Assembly (NCBI GenBank): GCA_019752775.1
Contig: JAIELU010000116.1
Span: 1-15,713, forward strand
DNA: 15,713 nucleotides
Source of the DNA: Campylobacterales bacterium
GTDB lineage: Bacteria; Campylobacterota; Campylobacteria; Campylobacterales; Arcobacteraceae
Direction: 5' to 3'
In this document: piece by piece, positions 1-7,582 of the stretch
Layout: the number at the start of each line of letters is the position of its first letter
How positions within the stretch are numbered: the stretch's first letter is position 1
The notes under the pieces: model-generated
The model's input: the letters and a program-made list of their open reading frames with translations, nothing else
The model's database searches: none
Told to the model about the DNA's origin: nothing
Made by a program: the position numbers and the translations under genes

Positions 1-85
1 CAAAAAAAGTCGTATGATCCATATATAATCGTTTACATTTATGAAAAAATATTGTTGTATTTTTTAATTCACTCATTAGTATATT
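1..85. other. Non-DXS sequence at the left edge, possible insertion or rearrangement junction
   Basis: On the minus strand the dxs frame stays open through this segment but encodes nothing resembling DXS in any of the three frames; the other two hit stops at once. The segment contains an in-frame ATG at 76-74 followed by S-E-L-K-N-T-T, which could be the start of another gene reading leftwards. It is very AT-rich. I do not recognise the peptide as a known transposase, and no terminal inverted repeat or target-site duplication can be judged because the other side lies outside the window. It could be the end of an insertion sequence, a chromosomal rearrangement, or a chimeric contig end. Confidence 0.55.
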
Positions 86-1282
86 AAAAACAACAGGTAA
101 ATTCATTAAACAGACATCATGGATTATTTGATCAAATCCTCTTTGTAAAAATGTAGAATAAATCGTAATATATGGTTTAAATCCTTCTTTAGCCATAGCA
201 GCCATTGAAGTTACTGCATGTTGTTCTGCAATTGCAACATCCCAAAACCTATCTGGAAATTTTTCCATAAGTTTATTTATTCCTGTACCACTAGGCATTG
301 CAGCAGTAACTCCAACAATATTTTCATATTTAGATGCTAAAGTTATTAAAGCATCAGCAAAAACAGCAGTTGCAGCTTTTGGTGCCTCTTTTTTTATAAA
401 AACTCCATCTTCAACATTAAAAGGACCTACTCCATGCCAATGTTCATGTTGTCCCTCAGCAATTGGATAACCTTTTCCTTTTACGGTTCTTGCATGAACA
501 ATTACAGGTTTTCCCATAGCTTTTGCAATTTGTAAAGTATCAATAATTTCAGCAATATCATGCCCATCAATAGGACCTATATAATCAATTCCCATTTCTT
601 CAAATAAGATTCCAGGAGTAATAAGTTTTAAAGCCTCTTCCATTCTTTTTGCAATATAAATAGTTCCCTCTGGCATATTTTTCTTGATAAATTTATCAAC
701 TTTAGTTTTAAAACCTTGATAATATTTACCTGCTAAAAGTTTTGAAAGATATTTTGAAATTGCCCCAATTGGTTTTGCAATTGACATTTCATTATCATTT
801 AAAATGATTACAACTGGAAGTTTTATATCTCCCAACTCATTTAAAGCTTCATAAACCATCCCAGCAGTCATTGAACCATCACCAATCATAACAACTGGTA
901 CTCTATTCTCTTTTTTTAGTTTGATAGCCTTAGCAGCTCCCACAGCTAATGAAATAGAAGTTGAACTATGACCCGCTACAAAATAATCAGCAGGACTCTC
1001 TTTTGGTTTGGTAAAACCACTAAGTCCTCCAAATTGTCTTACAGTTTCAAACTCTTCCCATCTTCCTGTTAAAAGTTTATGCGGATAACATTGGTGTGAA
1101 ACATCAAAAATAAAAGGATCACTGTATGCATCAAATACATAATGCATACCAAGAGTTAACTCAACCGCCCCAAGGGTAGATGAAAAATGCCCACCCTTTC
1201 TTGATACCACATCAATAATTCTATCTCTTATCTCTTGTGATAACGCGTCTAACTCTTTTACTGATTTATCTTTTATTTCCAT
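1..1282 (-). CDS. dxs: 1-deoxy-D-xylulose-5-phosphate synthase, 3'-truncated and apparently disrupted
   Basis: DXS makes 1-deoxy-D-xylulose 5-phosphate from pyruvate and glyceraldehyde 3-phosphate, using thiamine diphosphate (TPP). It is the entry step of the MEP isoprenoid pathway and also feeds thiamine and pyridoxal synthesis. The ATG at 1282 opens a frame with the canonical N-terminal domain: S-H-Q-C-Y-P-H-K near residue 48, G-H-S-S-T-S, the TPP/Mg motif G-D-G-S-M-T-A-G-M at 134-142, D-Y-I-G-P-I-D-G-H-D, then A-E-Q-H-A with catalytic Glu353 and Y-S-T-F-L-Q-R at 375-381. The frame is clean to L-P-V-V-F (395-399, bases 86-100). The conserved D-R-A-G and T-H-Q-G region should come next, but the remaining 28 codons to the window edge are unrelated. 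DXS is normally about 600-620 residues. It starts 12 bases after hisC, so it is probably the last gene of the lysA-pheA-hisC unit. The family is certain; whether the gene is functional is not. Confidence 0.93.
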   Translation of the reverse strand, partial: MEIKDKSVKELDALSQEIRDRIIDVVSRKGGHFSSTLGAVELTLGMHYVFDAYSDPFIFDVSHQCYPHKLLTGRWEEFETVRQFGGLSGFTKPKESPADYFVAGHSSTSISLAVGAAKAIKLKKENRVPVVMIGDGSMTAGMVYEALNELGDIKLPVVIILNDNEMSIAKPIGAISKYLSKLLAGKYYQGFKTKVDKFIKKNMPEGTIYIAKRMEEALKLITPGILFEEMGIDYIGPIDGHDIAEIIDTLQIAKAMGKPVIVHARTVKGKGYPIAEGQHEHWHGVGPFNVEDGVFIKKEAPKAATAVFADALITLASKYENIVGVTAAMPSGTGINKLMEKFPDRFWDVAIAEQHAVTSMAAMAKEGFKPYITIYSTFLQRGFDQIIHDVCLMNLPVVFNILMSELKNTTIFFHKCKRLYMDHTTFF

Positions 1283-1294
1283 TTATTTAATACT

Positions 1295-2401
1295 TTATTT
1301 TAATTTTTCTAATACTTCGTCTAATTGTTCAAATACTTTTGTATTTTGCTCAGCTCTTCCTATTGTGATTCTAATTGCGTTTTGTCCATATCCAGTTAAA
1401 TCTCTCACAATTACTCCCTTTTCAAGTAATTTTTGAGCAACTATTTTTGATACAAATTTATCACCAAATTTAATTGTTATAAAATTTGTATATGAGGGAA
1501 TAAATTCAAAACCTTTTTTTGTTACATACTTTTCATATCTTTTCATCTCTTCAAAGTTTTTAGCAATACAAGAAGTTACAAATTCTTCATCTTTGAGTGC
1601 TTCAATAGCTGCTGCAAGAGTCAAAGTTGTAATATTAAATGGCGCTCTTAATTTATAAAAAGTATTTATAATATCAGGTTGAGCTATACCATATCCAACT
1701 CTCATTCCACCCAGACCATATGCTTTTGAAAATGTTCCTAAATAAATAGCATTTGGAAAATTAGCAATTAAATCTTTTGGTACAATTCTTTTTTTCTCAT
1801 CTTTAAATGCTGCAAATTCTTGATAAGCCCCATCAACTACGATCAAAGTTTCTTTATCAATTGTTTCTAAAAAAGCATAAACGGCATTTTTATCTAAACA
1901 TTCACCAAGTGGATTATTTGGTAAACATAAAAATATCACATCCGCTCCATGTTCTTTATATAACTTAGAAAATTGCTCAAGGTTATGTTGATCATCTTCA
2001 GTTTTAATAATCTTTGCACCTGTTTGTTTTCCATAAATTTCATACATTGCAAATGTTGTTTTTGCCATCAAAATTTTTGAATCTTTCTCACATTTTGCAT
2101 GAACACAATACTCTAAAATTTGATCACTTCCAGAACCAATAATTATATGTTTATTAGTTAAATCAAATTTATTTGCTAATGCTTCTTTTAATTCATACAT
2201 TGAATCATCAGGATAAACAGACATATTTTGAACTATTTCTTGTATTTTTGATATAACTTTTGGACTTGTTCCATAAGGATTTTCATTTGAAGCTAGTTTT
2301 ATAACATCTTTTGGATCTATACCATATTCTCTAACAACTAATTCTATTGGTTTTCCAGCTTCATAAGTTGTAACATTTTCTAATACTTGATTAAATTGCA
2401 T
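1295..2401 (-). CDS. hisC: Histidinol-phosphate aminotransferase
   Basis: HisC is a cytosolic PLP-dependent aminotransferase that converts imidazole-acetol phosphate and glutamate to histidinol phosphate in histidine synthesis. Many homologues also transaminate aromatic keto acids. The 368-residue length is normal for class I/II enzymes. Visible motifs are A-S-N-E-N-P-Y-G at 37-44, C-L-P-N-N-P-L-G at 159-166 with the PLP-contacting Asn, V-V-D-G-A-Y at 188-193 (Asp190, Tyr193), and T-F-S-K-A-Y-G-L-G-G-M-R at 223-234, where Lys226 should form the Schiff base and Arg234 bind phosphate. It lies 25 bases after pheA. That position next to the phenylalanine/tyrosine branch enzyme suggests it may also serve as the aromatic aminotransferase, which is an inference. 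The ATG start aligns with the family N-terminus. Confidence 0.93.
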   Translation of the reverse strand: MQFNQVLENVTTYEAGKPIELVVREYGIDPKDVIKLASNENPYGTSPKVISKIQEIVQNMSVYPDDSMYELKEALANKFDLTNKHIIIGSGSDQILEYCVHAKCEKDSKILMAKTTFAMYEIYGKQTGAKIIKTEDDQHNLEQFSKLYKEHGADVIFLCLPNNPLGECLDKNAVYAFLETIDKETLIVVDGAYQEFAAFKDEKKRIVPKDLIANFPNAIYLGTFSKAYGLGGMRVGYGIAQPDIINTFYKLRAPFNITTLTLAAAIEALKDEEFVTSCIAKNFEEMKRYEKYVTKKGFEFIPSYTNFITIKFGDKFVSKIVAQKLLEKGVIVRDLTGYGQNAIRITIGRAEQNTKVFEQLDEVLEKLK

Positions 2402-2426
2402 TTACTTTTCCTATTAAATTTTAAAA

Positions 2427-3503
2427 TTAAATATCGTTTATCTCTTTTACATAAGAACCAAGAACTTTAACACTATCTTTGTGTTTTTCTAATACTTTTT
2501 TAACATTTTTATCATCTTTATGTCCATCAAAATCAATAAAGAAAATTGAATTTCCCTCAACAATATGAGATTTTATTTTTGTTAAATTGATTCCAGCTTC
2601 ATTAAAATCTGTTAAAAATTGAACTAAAACTCCTTGTCTATCAGGAAATTTTACTAATATTGAAGTTTTATCATTTCCACTTTGAGCATTTTCAAAATTA
2701 CTTATTATAAAAAATCTAGTTTTATTATTATCTTTATCTTCAATATTTTCAAATAAAATTGGAAGATTATGCAATTTTGCACCAACATGAGGGCAAATTG
2801 CTGCACTTCCTTCTTCATTTGCTGCTATTCTTGCTGCTTTTGTTGTTGATTCTATTGGAATTAATTCAACTTCATCTAAACCAAAATTAGCTAAAAATTT
2901 TCTACATTGTTCAAAAGCAATATCTTTTGAATAAATTCTTTTAATATCACTTATTTTATCGCAAGTTGTAGCAAGGGTGTGATGAATATCCAAAACAACT
3001 TCTGCGATAATTTTTAAATTATAATTACTTAAACAATTAATTGTATCTGTCACTATTCCATTTGATGAATTTTCTATTGGAACTACACCAAATCTTACTT
3101 TTTTTGTATCAACTTCTCTAAATATTCCATTAATTGAACCAATAGAAATATATGAACTCATAGCACCAAATCGCCCCTCAGCTGCTTGATGAGTAAAACT
3201 TCCCTCAGGTCCAAGATATGCTATATTTTCAGGTAATTCAATATTTCTTGAAATGGCAAAAATCTCTAAAAATAAAGCTTCTATTGCACTTCTATTTAAA
3301 AGTCCTTTATTTTTATTATTGATATTTTCAAGTCTATCAATAATTGATTTTTCTCTCTCAGGTCTATAAATCGCTCCACCACTTTTTGCTTTTAAAGCTC
3401 CCACTTCATGAACTATTTTCATTCTTTGATTTATTAACTCTAATAAATCATTATCAATTTTATCAAGTTTGTTTCGTAGTTCTAATAATCCCTCTTCACC
3501 CAT
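2427..3503 (-). CDS. pheA: Bifunctional chorismate mutase / prephenate dehydratase (P-protein)
   Basis: This cytosolic enzyme converts chorismate to prephenate and then to phenylpyruvate for phenylalanine synthesis. Three domains are visible: an all-helical AroQ-type chorismate mutase at about 5-90 (with Y-R-P-E-R-E at 47-52); prephenate dehydratase at about 93-268, starting Y-L-G-P-E-G-S-F-T-H and including V-P-I-E-N-S-S-N-G and the catalytic T-R-F at 262-264; and a C-terminal ACT domain at about 279-350. In the ACT domain the G-A-L-V motif reads G-V-L-V (291-294), and the position of the phenylalanine-binding E-S-R-P motif reads K-S-H-I (311-314). The length of 358 is typical. The start is supported by AAAAGG seven bases upstream. 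It sits 17 bases after lysA and 25 before hisC. Confidence 0.94.
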   Translation of the reverse strand: MGEEGLLELRNKLDKIDNDLLELINQRMKIVHEVGALKAKSGGAIYRPEREKSIIDRLENINNKNKGLLNRSAIEALFLEIFAISRNIELPENIAYLGPEGSFTHQAAEGRFGAMSSYISIGSINGIFREVDTKKVRFGVVPIENSSNGIVTDTINCLSNYNLKIIAEVVLDIHHTLATTCDKISDIKRIYSKDIAFEQCRKFLANFGLDEVELIPIESTTKAARIAANEEGSAAICPHVGAKLHNLPILFENIEDKDNNKTRFFIISNFENAQSGNDKTSILVKFPDRQGVLVQFLTDFNEAGINLTKIKSHIVEGNSIFFIDFDGHKDDKNVKKVLEKHKDSVKVLGSYVKEINDI

Positions 3504-3520
3504 AAAAAGACCTTTTCTAA

Positions 3521-4729
3521 TTATTTTATAAACTCTTCTTCTAAAGCAATTATATCTTCAAAAGTTTCTCTTTTTCTTATTAGTCTATCAATTCCATTTT
3601 CGACAGCAATTTCTGCAACTTTACCTCTAGTATTATAGTTACTAGCCATCGTAAATCCATAAGCACCTGCACTATAAATAGCAACTAAATCATTATGTTG
3701 AGTTTTTGGCAATTGAACATTTTTAGCAAAAAAGTCTCCACTTTCACAAATTGGTCCAACTAGATTACAATCTGAAAACTCTTGATTGTCATTTAAAACT
3801 TCAATTCTATGATATGCGTTATATAAAGATGGTCTAATTAGATCATTCATAGCTCCATCAACTATAACAAATCTTTTATTTCCATTTACTTTTTCATATA
3901 AAACTTTTGTTACAAATGTACCTGCATTTCCAACCATAAATCTACCTGGTTCACAAATAATTGTAATATCTAATCCAAACATATTTTCTAAAACTGATTG
4001 AGCATACTCTTTTGTATCAATTAAAGTTTCATCATCATAAACAATTCCTAAACCACCACCAATATCTACAAATGATAATTCAATTTTAATAGCTTTTAAA
4101 TTTCTCACTAAATCTGTAACGATTTTTATAGACTCTCTTATTGGTTCAAGTTGAGTTAACTGAGAACCAATATGACAATGCATTCCAACAGGATCCAAAC
4201 TATCAGAGTTTTTACATTGAATATACATTCTTTTTGCCGTATCAATATCAACACCAAATTTATTCTCATGTAAACCAGTTGAAATATATGGATGAGTTTG
4301 AGGGTCAATATTTGGATTTACTCTAATTGAAATTCTTGCAACTTTTCCAAGATCTTTAGCTATTGCTTCAATCCTATTTAACTCCGCATCACTTTCAACA
4401 TTTATCATTAAAATATCAGATTCTAAAGCCTCTTTAATTTCTGAGTCAATTTTTCCAACACCTGAAAAAATGATTTTATAAGGAGCAATTCCAACTTTTA
4501 AAGCTCTTTTAACCTCACCAATACTAACACAGTCAGCACCAGCTCCTAAATCTGCCAAATGTTTAATAACACTTAAATTTGAATTTGCTTTAACTGCATA
4601 TGCTATAAGAGATTTTCTAGCTTTGAAGGCACCCTTTAATTCTTCATATTGTTTTGTAATATGGTCAAAATCGTACACATAATAAGGTGTTTGATATTTA
4701 TTTGCTAACTCTTTAAAATTTATACTCAT
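3521..4729 (-). CDS. lysA: Diaminopimelate decarboxylase
   Basis: LysA is the PLP enzyme that decarboxylates meso-diaminopimelate to L-lysine, the last step of lysine synthesis, drawing on the same pool used for peptidoglycan. It is a fold-type III (alanine-racemase-like) enzyme of 402 residues, the usual length. Visible features are the PLP lysine in A-Y-A-V-K-A-N-S-N (Lys47), H-C-H-I-G-S-Q at 184-190, the phosphate-binding G-G-G-L-G at 224-228, E-P-G-R at 260-263, the catalytic C-E-S-G-D at 328-332 (Cys328) and A-G-A-Y-G-F at 354-359. It is the first gene of the lysA-pheA-hisC-dxs unit. Its promoter should lie in the AT-rich 4730-4806, where no single hexamer pair stands out. An AGGA lies 11 bases before the ATG, a rather long spacing. 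Confidence 0.95.
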   Translation of the reverse strand: MSINFKELANKYQTPYYVYDFDHITKQYEELKGAFKARKSLIAYAVKANSNLSVIKHLADLGAGADCVSIGEVKRALKVGIAPYKIIFSGVGKIDSEIKEALESDILMINVESDAELNRIEAIAKDLGKVARISIRVNPNIDPQTHPYISTGLHENKFGVDIDTAKRMYIQCKNSDSLDPVGMHCHIGSQLTQLEPIRESIKIVTDLVRNLKAIKIELSFVDIGGGLGIVYDDETLIDTKEYAQSVLENMFGLDITIICEPGRFMVGNAGTFVTKVLYEKVNGNKRFVIVDGAMNDLIRPSLYNAYHRIEVLNDNQEFSDCNLVGPICESGDFFAKNVQLPKTQHNDLVAIYSAGAYGFTMASNYNTRGKVAEIAVENGIDRLIRKRETFEDIIALEEEFIK

Positions 4730-4806
4730 TATTATAATTATCCTATATTTAAAATCTTAATTTAAAATTTCATTAAATTTAAAAGTAAAATCTTATATTT
4801 CTCAAA

Positions 4807-4836
4807 ATAGTCAAAAAGCTTACGCTTTATGACTAT
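4807..4836 (-). terminator. Hairpin at the fabI stop codon, likely end of the gap-pgk-tpiA-fabI transcript
   Basis: The arms ATAGTCAAAAAGC (4807-4819) and GCTTTATGACTAT (4824-4836) pair over 13 positions with one A-A mismatch and a four-base loop. Read leftwards, the hairpin is followed by ATTTTGAG, a short T-rich run, so it resembles a rho-independent terminator with a weak tail. The fabI stop codon (4833-4835) lies inside the promoter-proximal arm, so terminating ribosomes could influence folding. The hairpin separates the glycolysis/fabI unit from lysA. Confidence 0.65.
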
Positions 4837-5660
4837 TTATCAGTTCCATTCCAAGCAATTGTAGGTTTTCCCTCATCATTAAATTCAACAGCTGGCATAC
4901 CCATAATATTGTATCCACAATCAACATAATGAATTTCACCAGTAACAGCACTAGATAAATCAGAAAGTAAATACATACCTGAATTTCCAACTTCATCAAT
5001 TGTTACATTTTTCTTTAATGGTGAATGAGCTTCATTCCATTTTAACATAAATCTAAAATCACTAATTCCAGCAGCTGCAAGAGTTTTAATAGGACCTGCA
5101 CTAATTGCATTTACTCTAATTCCATCTTTTCCTAAATCTTCTGCTAAATATTTAGTTGTCATTTCAAGAGCTGCTTTTGCAACACCCATTAAATTATAGT
5201 TTGGAATATATTTTGCTCCACCATAATAAGTTAATGTTAAAATAGATGAGTTATCTGATAATAAAGGTTTTAATTCTCTTACAACTTCAATTAATGAATA
5301 AACAGAAACATCCATAGCAATATCAAAGGCTTCTTTAGAAATATCATAAAATCTTCCACTTAATCCCTCTTTTGGAGCAAAGGCAATCGAATGAACTATA
5401 AAATCAATTTGTCCTAAATCTTTTTCTAAAGACTCTTTTAAAGCTTTGATTTCTTCTGGATTTGATACATCACATGGATAAACTAAAGCTTCACTTCCAA
5501 ATTCAGCTGCAATTGGTTCAACTCTTTTTTTCAAAGAATCATTTAAATAAGTAAATGCAATTTGAGCACCTTGATCAGCACAAGCTTTTGCAATTCCATA
5601 AGCAATAGACTTATTATTTGCAACCCCTAAAATTACCCCTTTTTTACCTTTCATAAACAT
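4833..5660 (-). CDS. fabI: Enoyl-[acyl-carrier-protein] reductase (NADH)
   Basis: FabI performs the final reduction of each fatty-acid elongation cycle (trans-2-enoyl-ACP to acyl-ACP) and is the target of triclosan and isoniazid-like inhibitors. It is a divergent short-chain dehydrogenase of 275 residues. It shows the FabI-type nucleotide motif G-V-A-N-N-K-S-I-A-Y-G-I-A at 12-24, H-S-I-A-F-A-P at 90-96, and the catalytic Tyr155-x6-Lys162 in Y-N-L-M-G-V-A-K. Tyr145 and Tyr146 lie just before, near the position of E. coli Tyr146. The chosen ATG (5660) directly follows the tpiA stop with no spacer. A second ATG two codons on (5654) would give M-K-G-K-K-G and is also possible. The gene probably depends on translation through tpiA, coupling it to the glycolytic genes. 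Confidence 0.95.
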   Translation of the reverse strand: MFMKGKKGVILGVANNKSIAYGIAKACADQGAQIAFTYLNDSLKKRVEPIAAEFGSEALVYPCDVSNPEEIKALKESLEKDLGQIDFIVHSIAFAPKEGLSGRFYDISKEAFDIAMDVSVYSLIEVVRELKPLLSDNSSILTLTYYGGAKYIPNYNLMGVAKAALEMTTKYLAEDLGKDGIRVNAISAGPIKTLAAAGISDFRFMLKWNEAHSPLKKNVTIDEVGNSGMYLLSDLSSAVTGEIHYVDCGYNIMGMPAVEFNDEGKPTIAWNGTDK

Positions 5661-6371
5661 CTATAAATCCTTTGTATTTTCTAATATTTGTATAAAATCT
5701 TCTTTTTTCCAAGAAGCTGTTCCAATCAAAGCACCATCTACATTTGGTATTTGACAAATTTCTCTCACATTTTCAACTTTTACACTTCCACCATATAAAA
5801 GTGGTTTTTTAATTTTTTCTTTTATTGCATTATGAATATTCTCAATATCTTCATTTGTAGCAGTAACTCCTGTTCCAATTGCCCAAACAGGTTCATAAGC
5901 TAAAATTAAATTTTCATAATTTGTATCAATTCCATCAAATTGTTCATAAATATACTCTAATGTTTTTATTAAACCTTGATTTTTTACTTCTAAAGGTTCA
6001 CCTATACAATAAATAATTTTATATCCTAATTCTTTGTAGAATTCGTATTTTTTTGCAATTTTATTTTGAGATTCACCTAATATATGTCTTCTTTCACTAT
6101 GACCAATTAAAATTGTTTTAATTTCAAATTCATCAAGTTGAGTTGTTCCTATTTCTCCAGTAAATGAGCCATTTGCTGTTGCATAAGCATTTTGAACTCC
6201 AATTGAAAAACTAGGAACCGTATCAAATAAATCCAATGAAGTAGCTGTTGGGAAAACATAAACTTCATTTTTGATTTTATTTGATTTTAAATAATCATTA
6301 ACTTCATTTACAAATAGTGCAGTTGATTTTCTTGTATGATTTGTTTTGAAATTACTTGCAATTATTGCCAT
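5661..6371 (-). CDS. tpiA: Triosephosphate isomerase
   Basis: TpiA interconverts dihydroxyacetone phosphate and glyceraldehyde 3-phosphate. At 236 residues it is slightly shorter than the roughly 250 of most bacteria. All catalytic elements are present: N-F-K-T at 7-10 with Lys9, I-G-H-S-E-R-R at 89-95 with the electrophilic His91, A-Y-E-P-V-W-A-I-G-T-G at 158-168 with catalytic Glu160 and flexible loop 6, and the phosphate-binding Y-G-G-S-V at 193-197. Its ATG overlaps the last base of the pgk stop (TAATG), which implies translational coupling, and its own stop abuts the fabI start. The short N-terminus is, from memory, typical of Campylobacterota enzymes. Confidence 0.95.
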   Translation of the reverse strand: MAIIASNFKTNHTRKSTALFVNEVNDYLKSNKIKNEVYVFPTATSLDLFDTVPSFSIGVQNAYATANGSFTGEIGTTQLDEFEIKTILIGHSERRHILGESQNKIAKKYEFYKELGYKIIYCIGEPLEVKNQGLIKTLEYIYEQFDGIDTNYENLILAYEPVWAIGTGVTATNEDIENIHNAIKEKIKKPLLYGGSVKVENVREICQIPNVDGALIGTASWKKEDFIQILENTKDL

Positions 6372-7573
6372 TAATTATCTTCCTCAAGTACAAGTGCTTT
6401 AACACCTGGAAGAATTTTTCCCTCAATTAGTTCAAGAGATGCTCCCCCACCTGTACTAATAAATGTCATTTCGTCTTCATCTCCTGTGATTCTAACAAGA
6501 TCAGCGGTATCTCCACCACCAACAACTGTTGTAGCAAATGAATTAGCAACTGCGTGTGAAATTTTTGTACTTCCTTTTGCAAACTTATCCATTTCATAAA
6601 CACCCATTGGTCCATTCCATAAAATAGTATTTGCATCTTCCAAAGCTTCACTAAATAATAAAGCTGATGCAGGTCCAATATCAAGTCCCATCCAACCTTT
6701 TGGAATTTCTTGAATTGTTACAATTTTTGCAATTGCTTCTGCACTAAATGATTCAGCGGCAACAACATCCACTGGTAAATAAAGTTTAACACCTAATTTC
6801 TTAGCTTGTTCCATAATTTTTACAGCTTCTGGAATTAAATCTTCTTCAACTAAAGAGTTTCCAATTTCATGTCCTAATGCTTTTAAGAATGTAAATGCCA
6901 TTCCTCCACCAATAATTATTTTATCAACTTTTGGAACTAAATTATGTAAAGCTTCAAGTTTTCCAGAAACTTTTGATCCTCCAACGATAGATATAAATGG
7001 TCTTTTTGGATTATGAACAATATGATGGAAAAATTTAATCTCTTTTGCCATTAAAAATCCAGCTGCTTTATGTTGCATATCAAAGTATTTTGCAATTCCC
7101 TCAACAGATGAATGAGCTCTATGAGAAACTCCAAAAGCATCGTTAATATAAACTTCAGCCATTGAAGCTAATTTTGCACTTAATGCTTCGTCATTTTTTG
7201 TTTCACCCGATTCAAATCTCATATTTTCTAATAATAAGATTTCACCAGCTTTCAGCTCTTTTGCCATTTTCATAGTTTCATCACAAATGATACTTGGAGC
7301 CATTTTTATCTCTTGCTTTAGAAGAGTATGCAATCTTTTTGCAATTGGTTGCAAAGAAAATTCTTCTTCAAATCCACCCTTTGGTCTTCCAAAATGCGAA
7401 GCTAAAATAACTGAACAATCATTATCAATACAATATCTAATAGTACTTAATGCACTTCTAATTCTTCTATCATCAGTAATATTATTATATTCATCCATTG
7501 GAACATTAAAATCACATCTAATAAAAACTCTTTTACCTGTAATATCTATATTTTTAATCTCTTGCAATTTCAT
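6371..7573 (-). CDS. pgk: Phosphoglycerate kinase
   Basis: Pgk reversibly transfers phosphate from 1,3-bisphosphoglycerate to ADP. It is a two-domain monomer of 400 residues, the usual bacterial length. Visible motifs are the substrate-binding signature R-V-F-I-R-C-D-F-N-V-P at 15-25, S-H-F-G-R-P-K-G at 59-66, L-E-N-M-R-F at 115-120, the hinge/nucleotide region G-G-S-K-V-S-G-K at 198-205, N-G-P-M-G-V-Y-E at 320-327, G-G-G-D-T at 352-356 and S-T-G-G-G-A-S-L-E at 373-381. It starts nine bases after the gap stop and overlaps tpiA by one base. Campylobacterota generally lack a complete downhill glycolysis, so the gene set may work mainly in gluconeogenesis; this is family knowledge and not visible here. 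Confidence 0.96.
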   Translation of the reverse strand: MKLQEIKNIDITGKRVFIRCDFNVPMDEYNNITDDRRIRSALSTIRYCIDNDCSVILASHFGRPKGGFEEEFSLQPIAKRLHTLLKQEIKMAPSIICDETMKMAKELKAGEILLLENMRFESGETKNDEALSAKLASMAEVYINDAFGVSHRAHSSVEGIAKYFDMQHKAAGFLMAKEIKFFHHIVHNPKRPFISIVGGSKVSGKLEALHNLVPKVDKIIIGGGMAFTFLKALGHEIGNSLVEEDLIPEAVKIMEQAKKLGVKLYLPVDVVAAESFSAEAIAKIVTIQEIPKGWMGLDIGPASALLFSEALEDANTILWNGPMGVYEMDKFAKGSTKISHAVANSFATTVVGGGDTADLVRITGDEDEMTFISTGGGASLELIEGKILPGVKALVLEEDN

Positions 7574-7582
7574 CTAAAACCC

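Noticed and set aside
1..100. Frameshift or sequencing error as the cause of the dxs break
   Set aside because: All three minus-strand frames were read, and none resumes the D-R-A-G or T-H-Q-G region, so a one- or two-base error cannot restore the gene.
7287..7577. A 96-codon plus-strand ORF opposite the start of pgk
   Set aside because: Antisense shadow of pgk, whose signature motifs lie exactly there on the minus strand.
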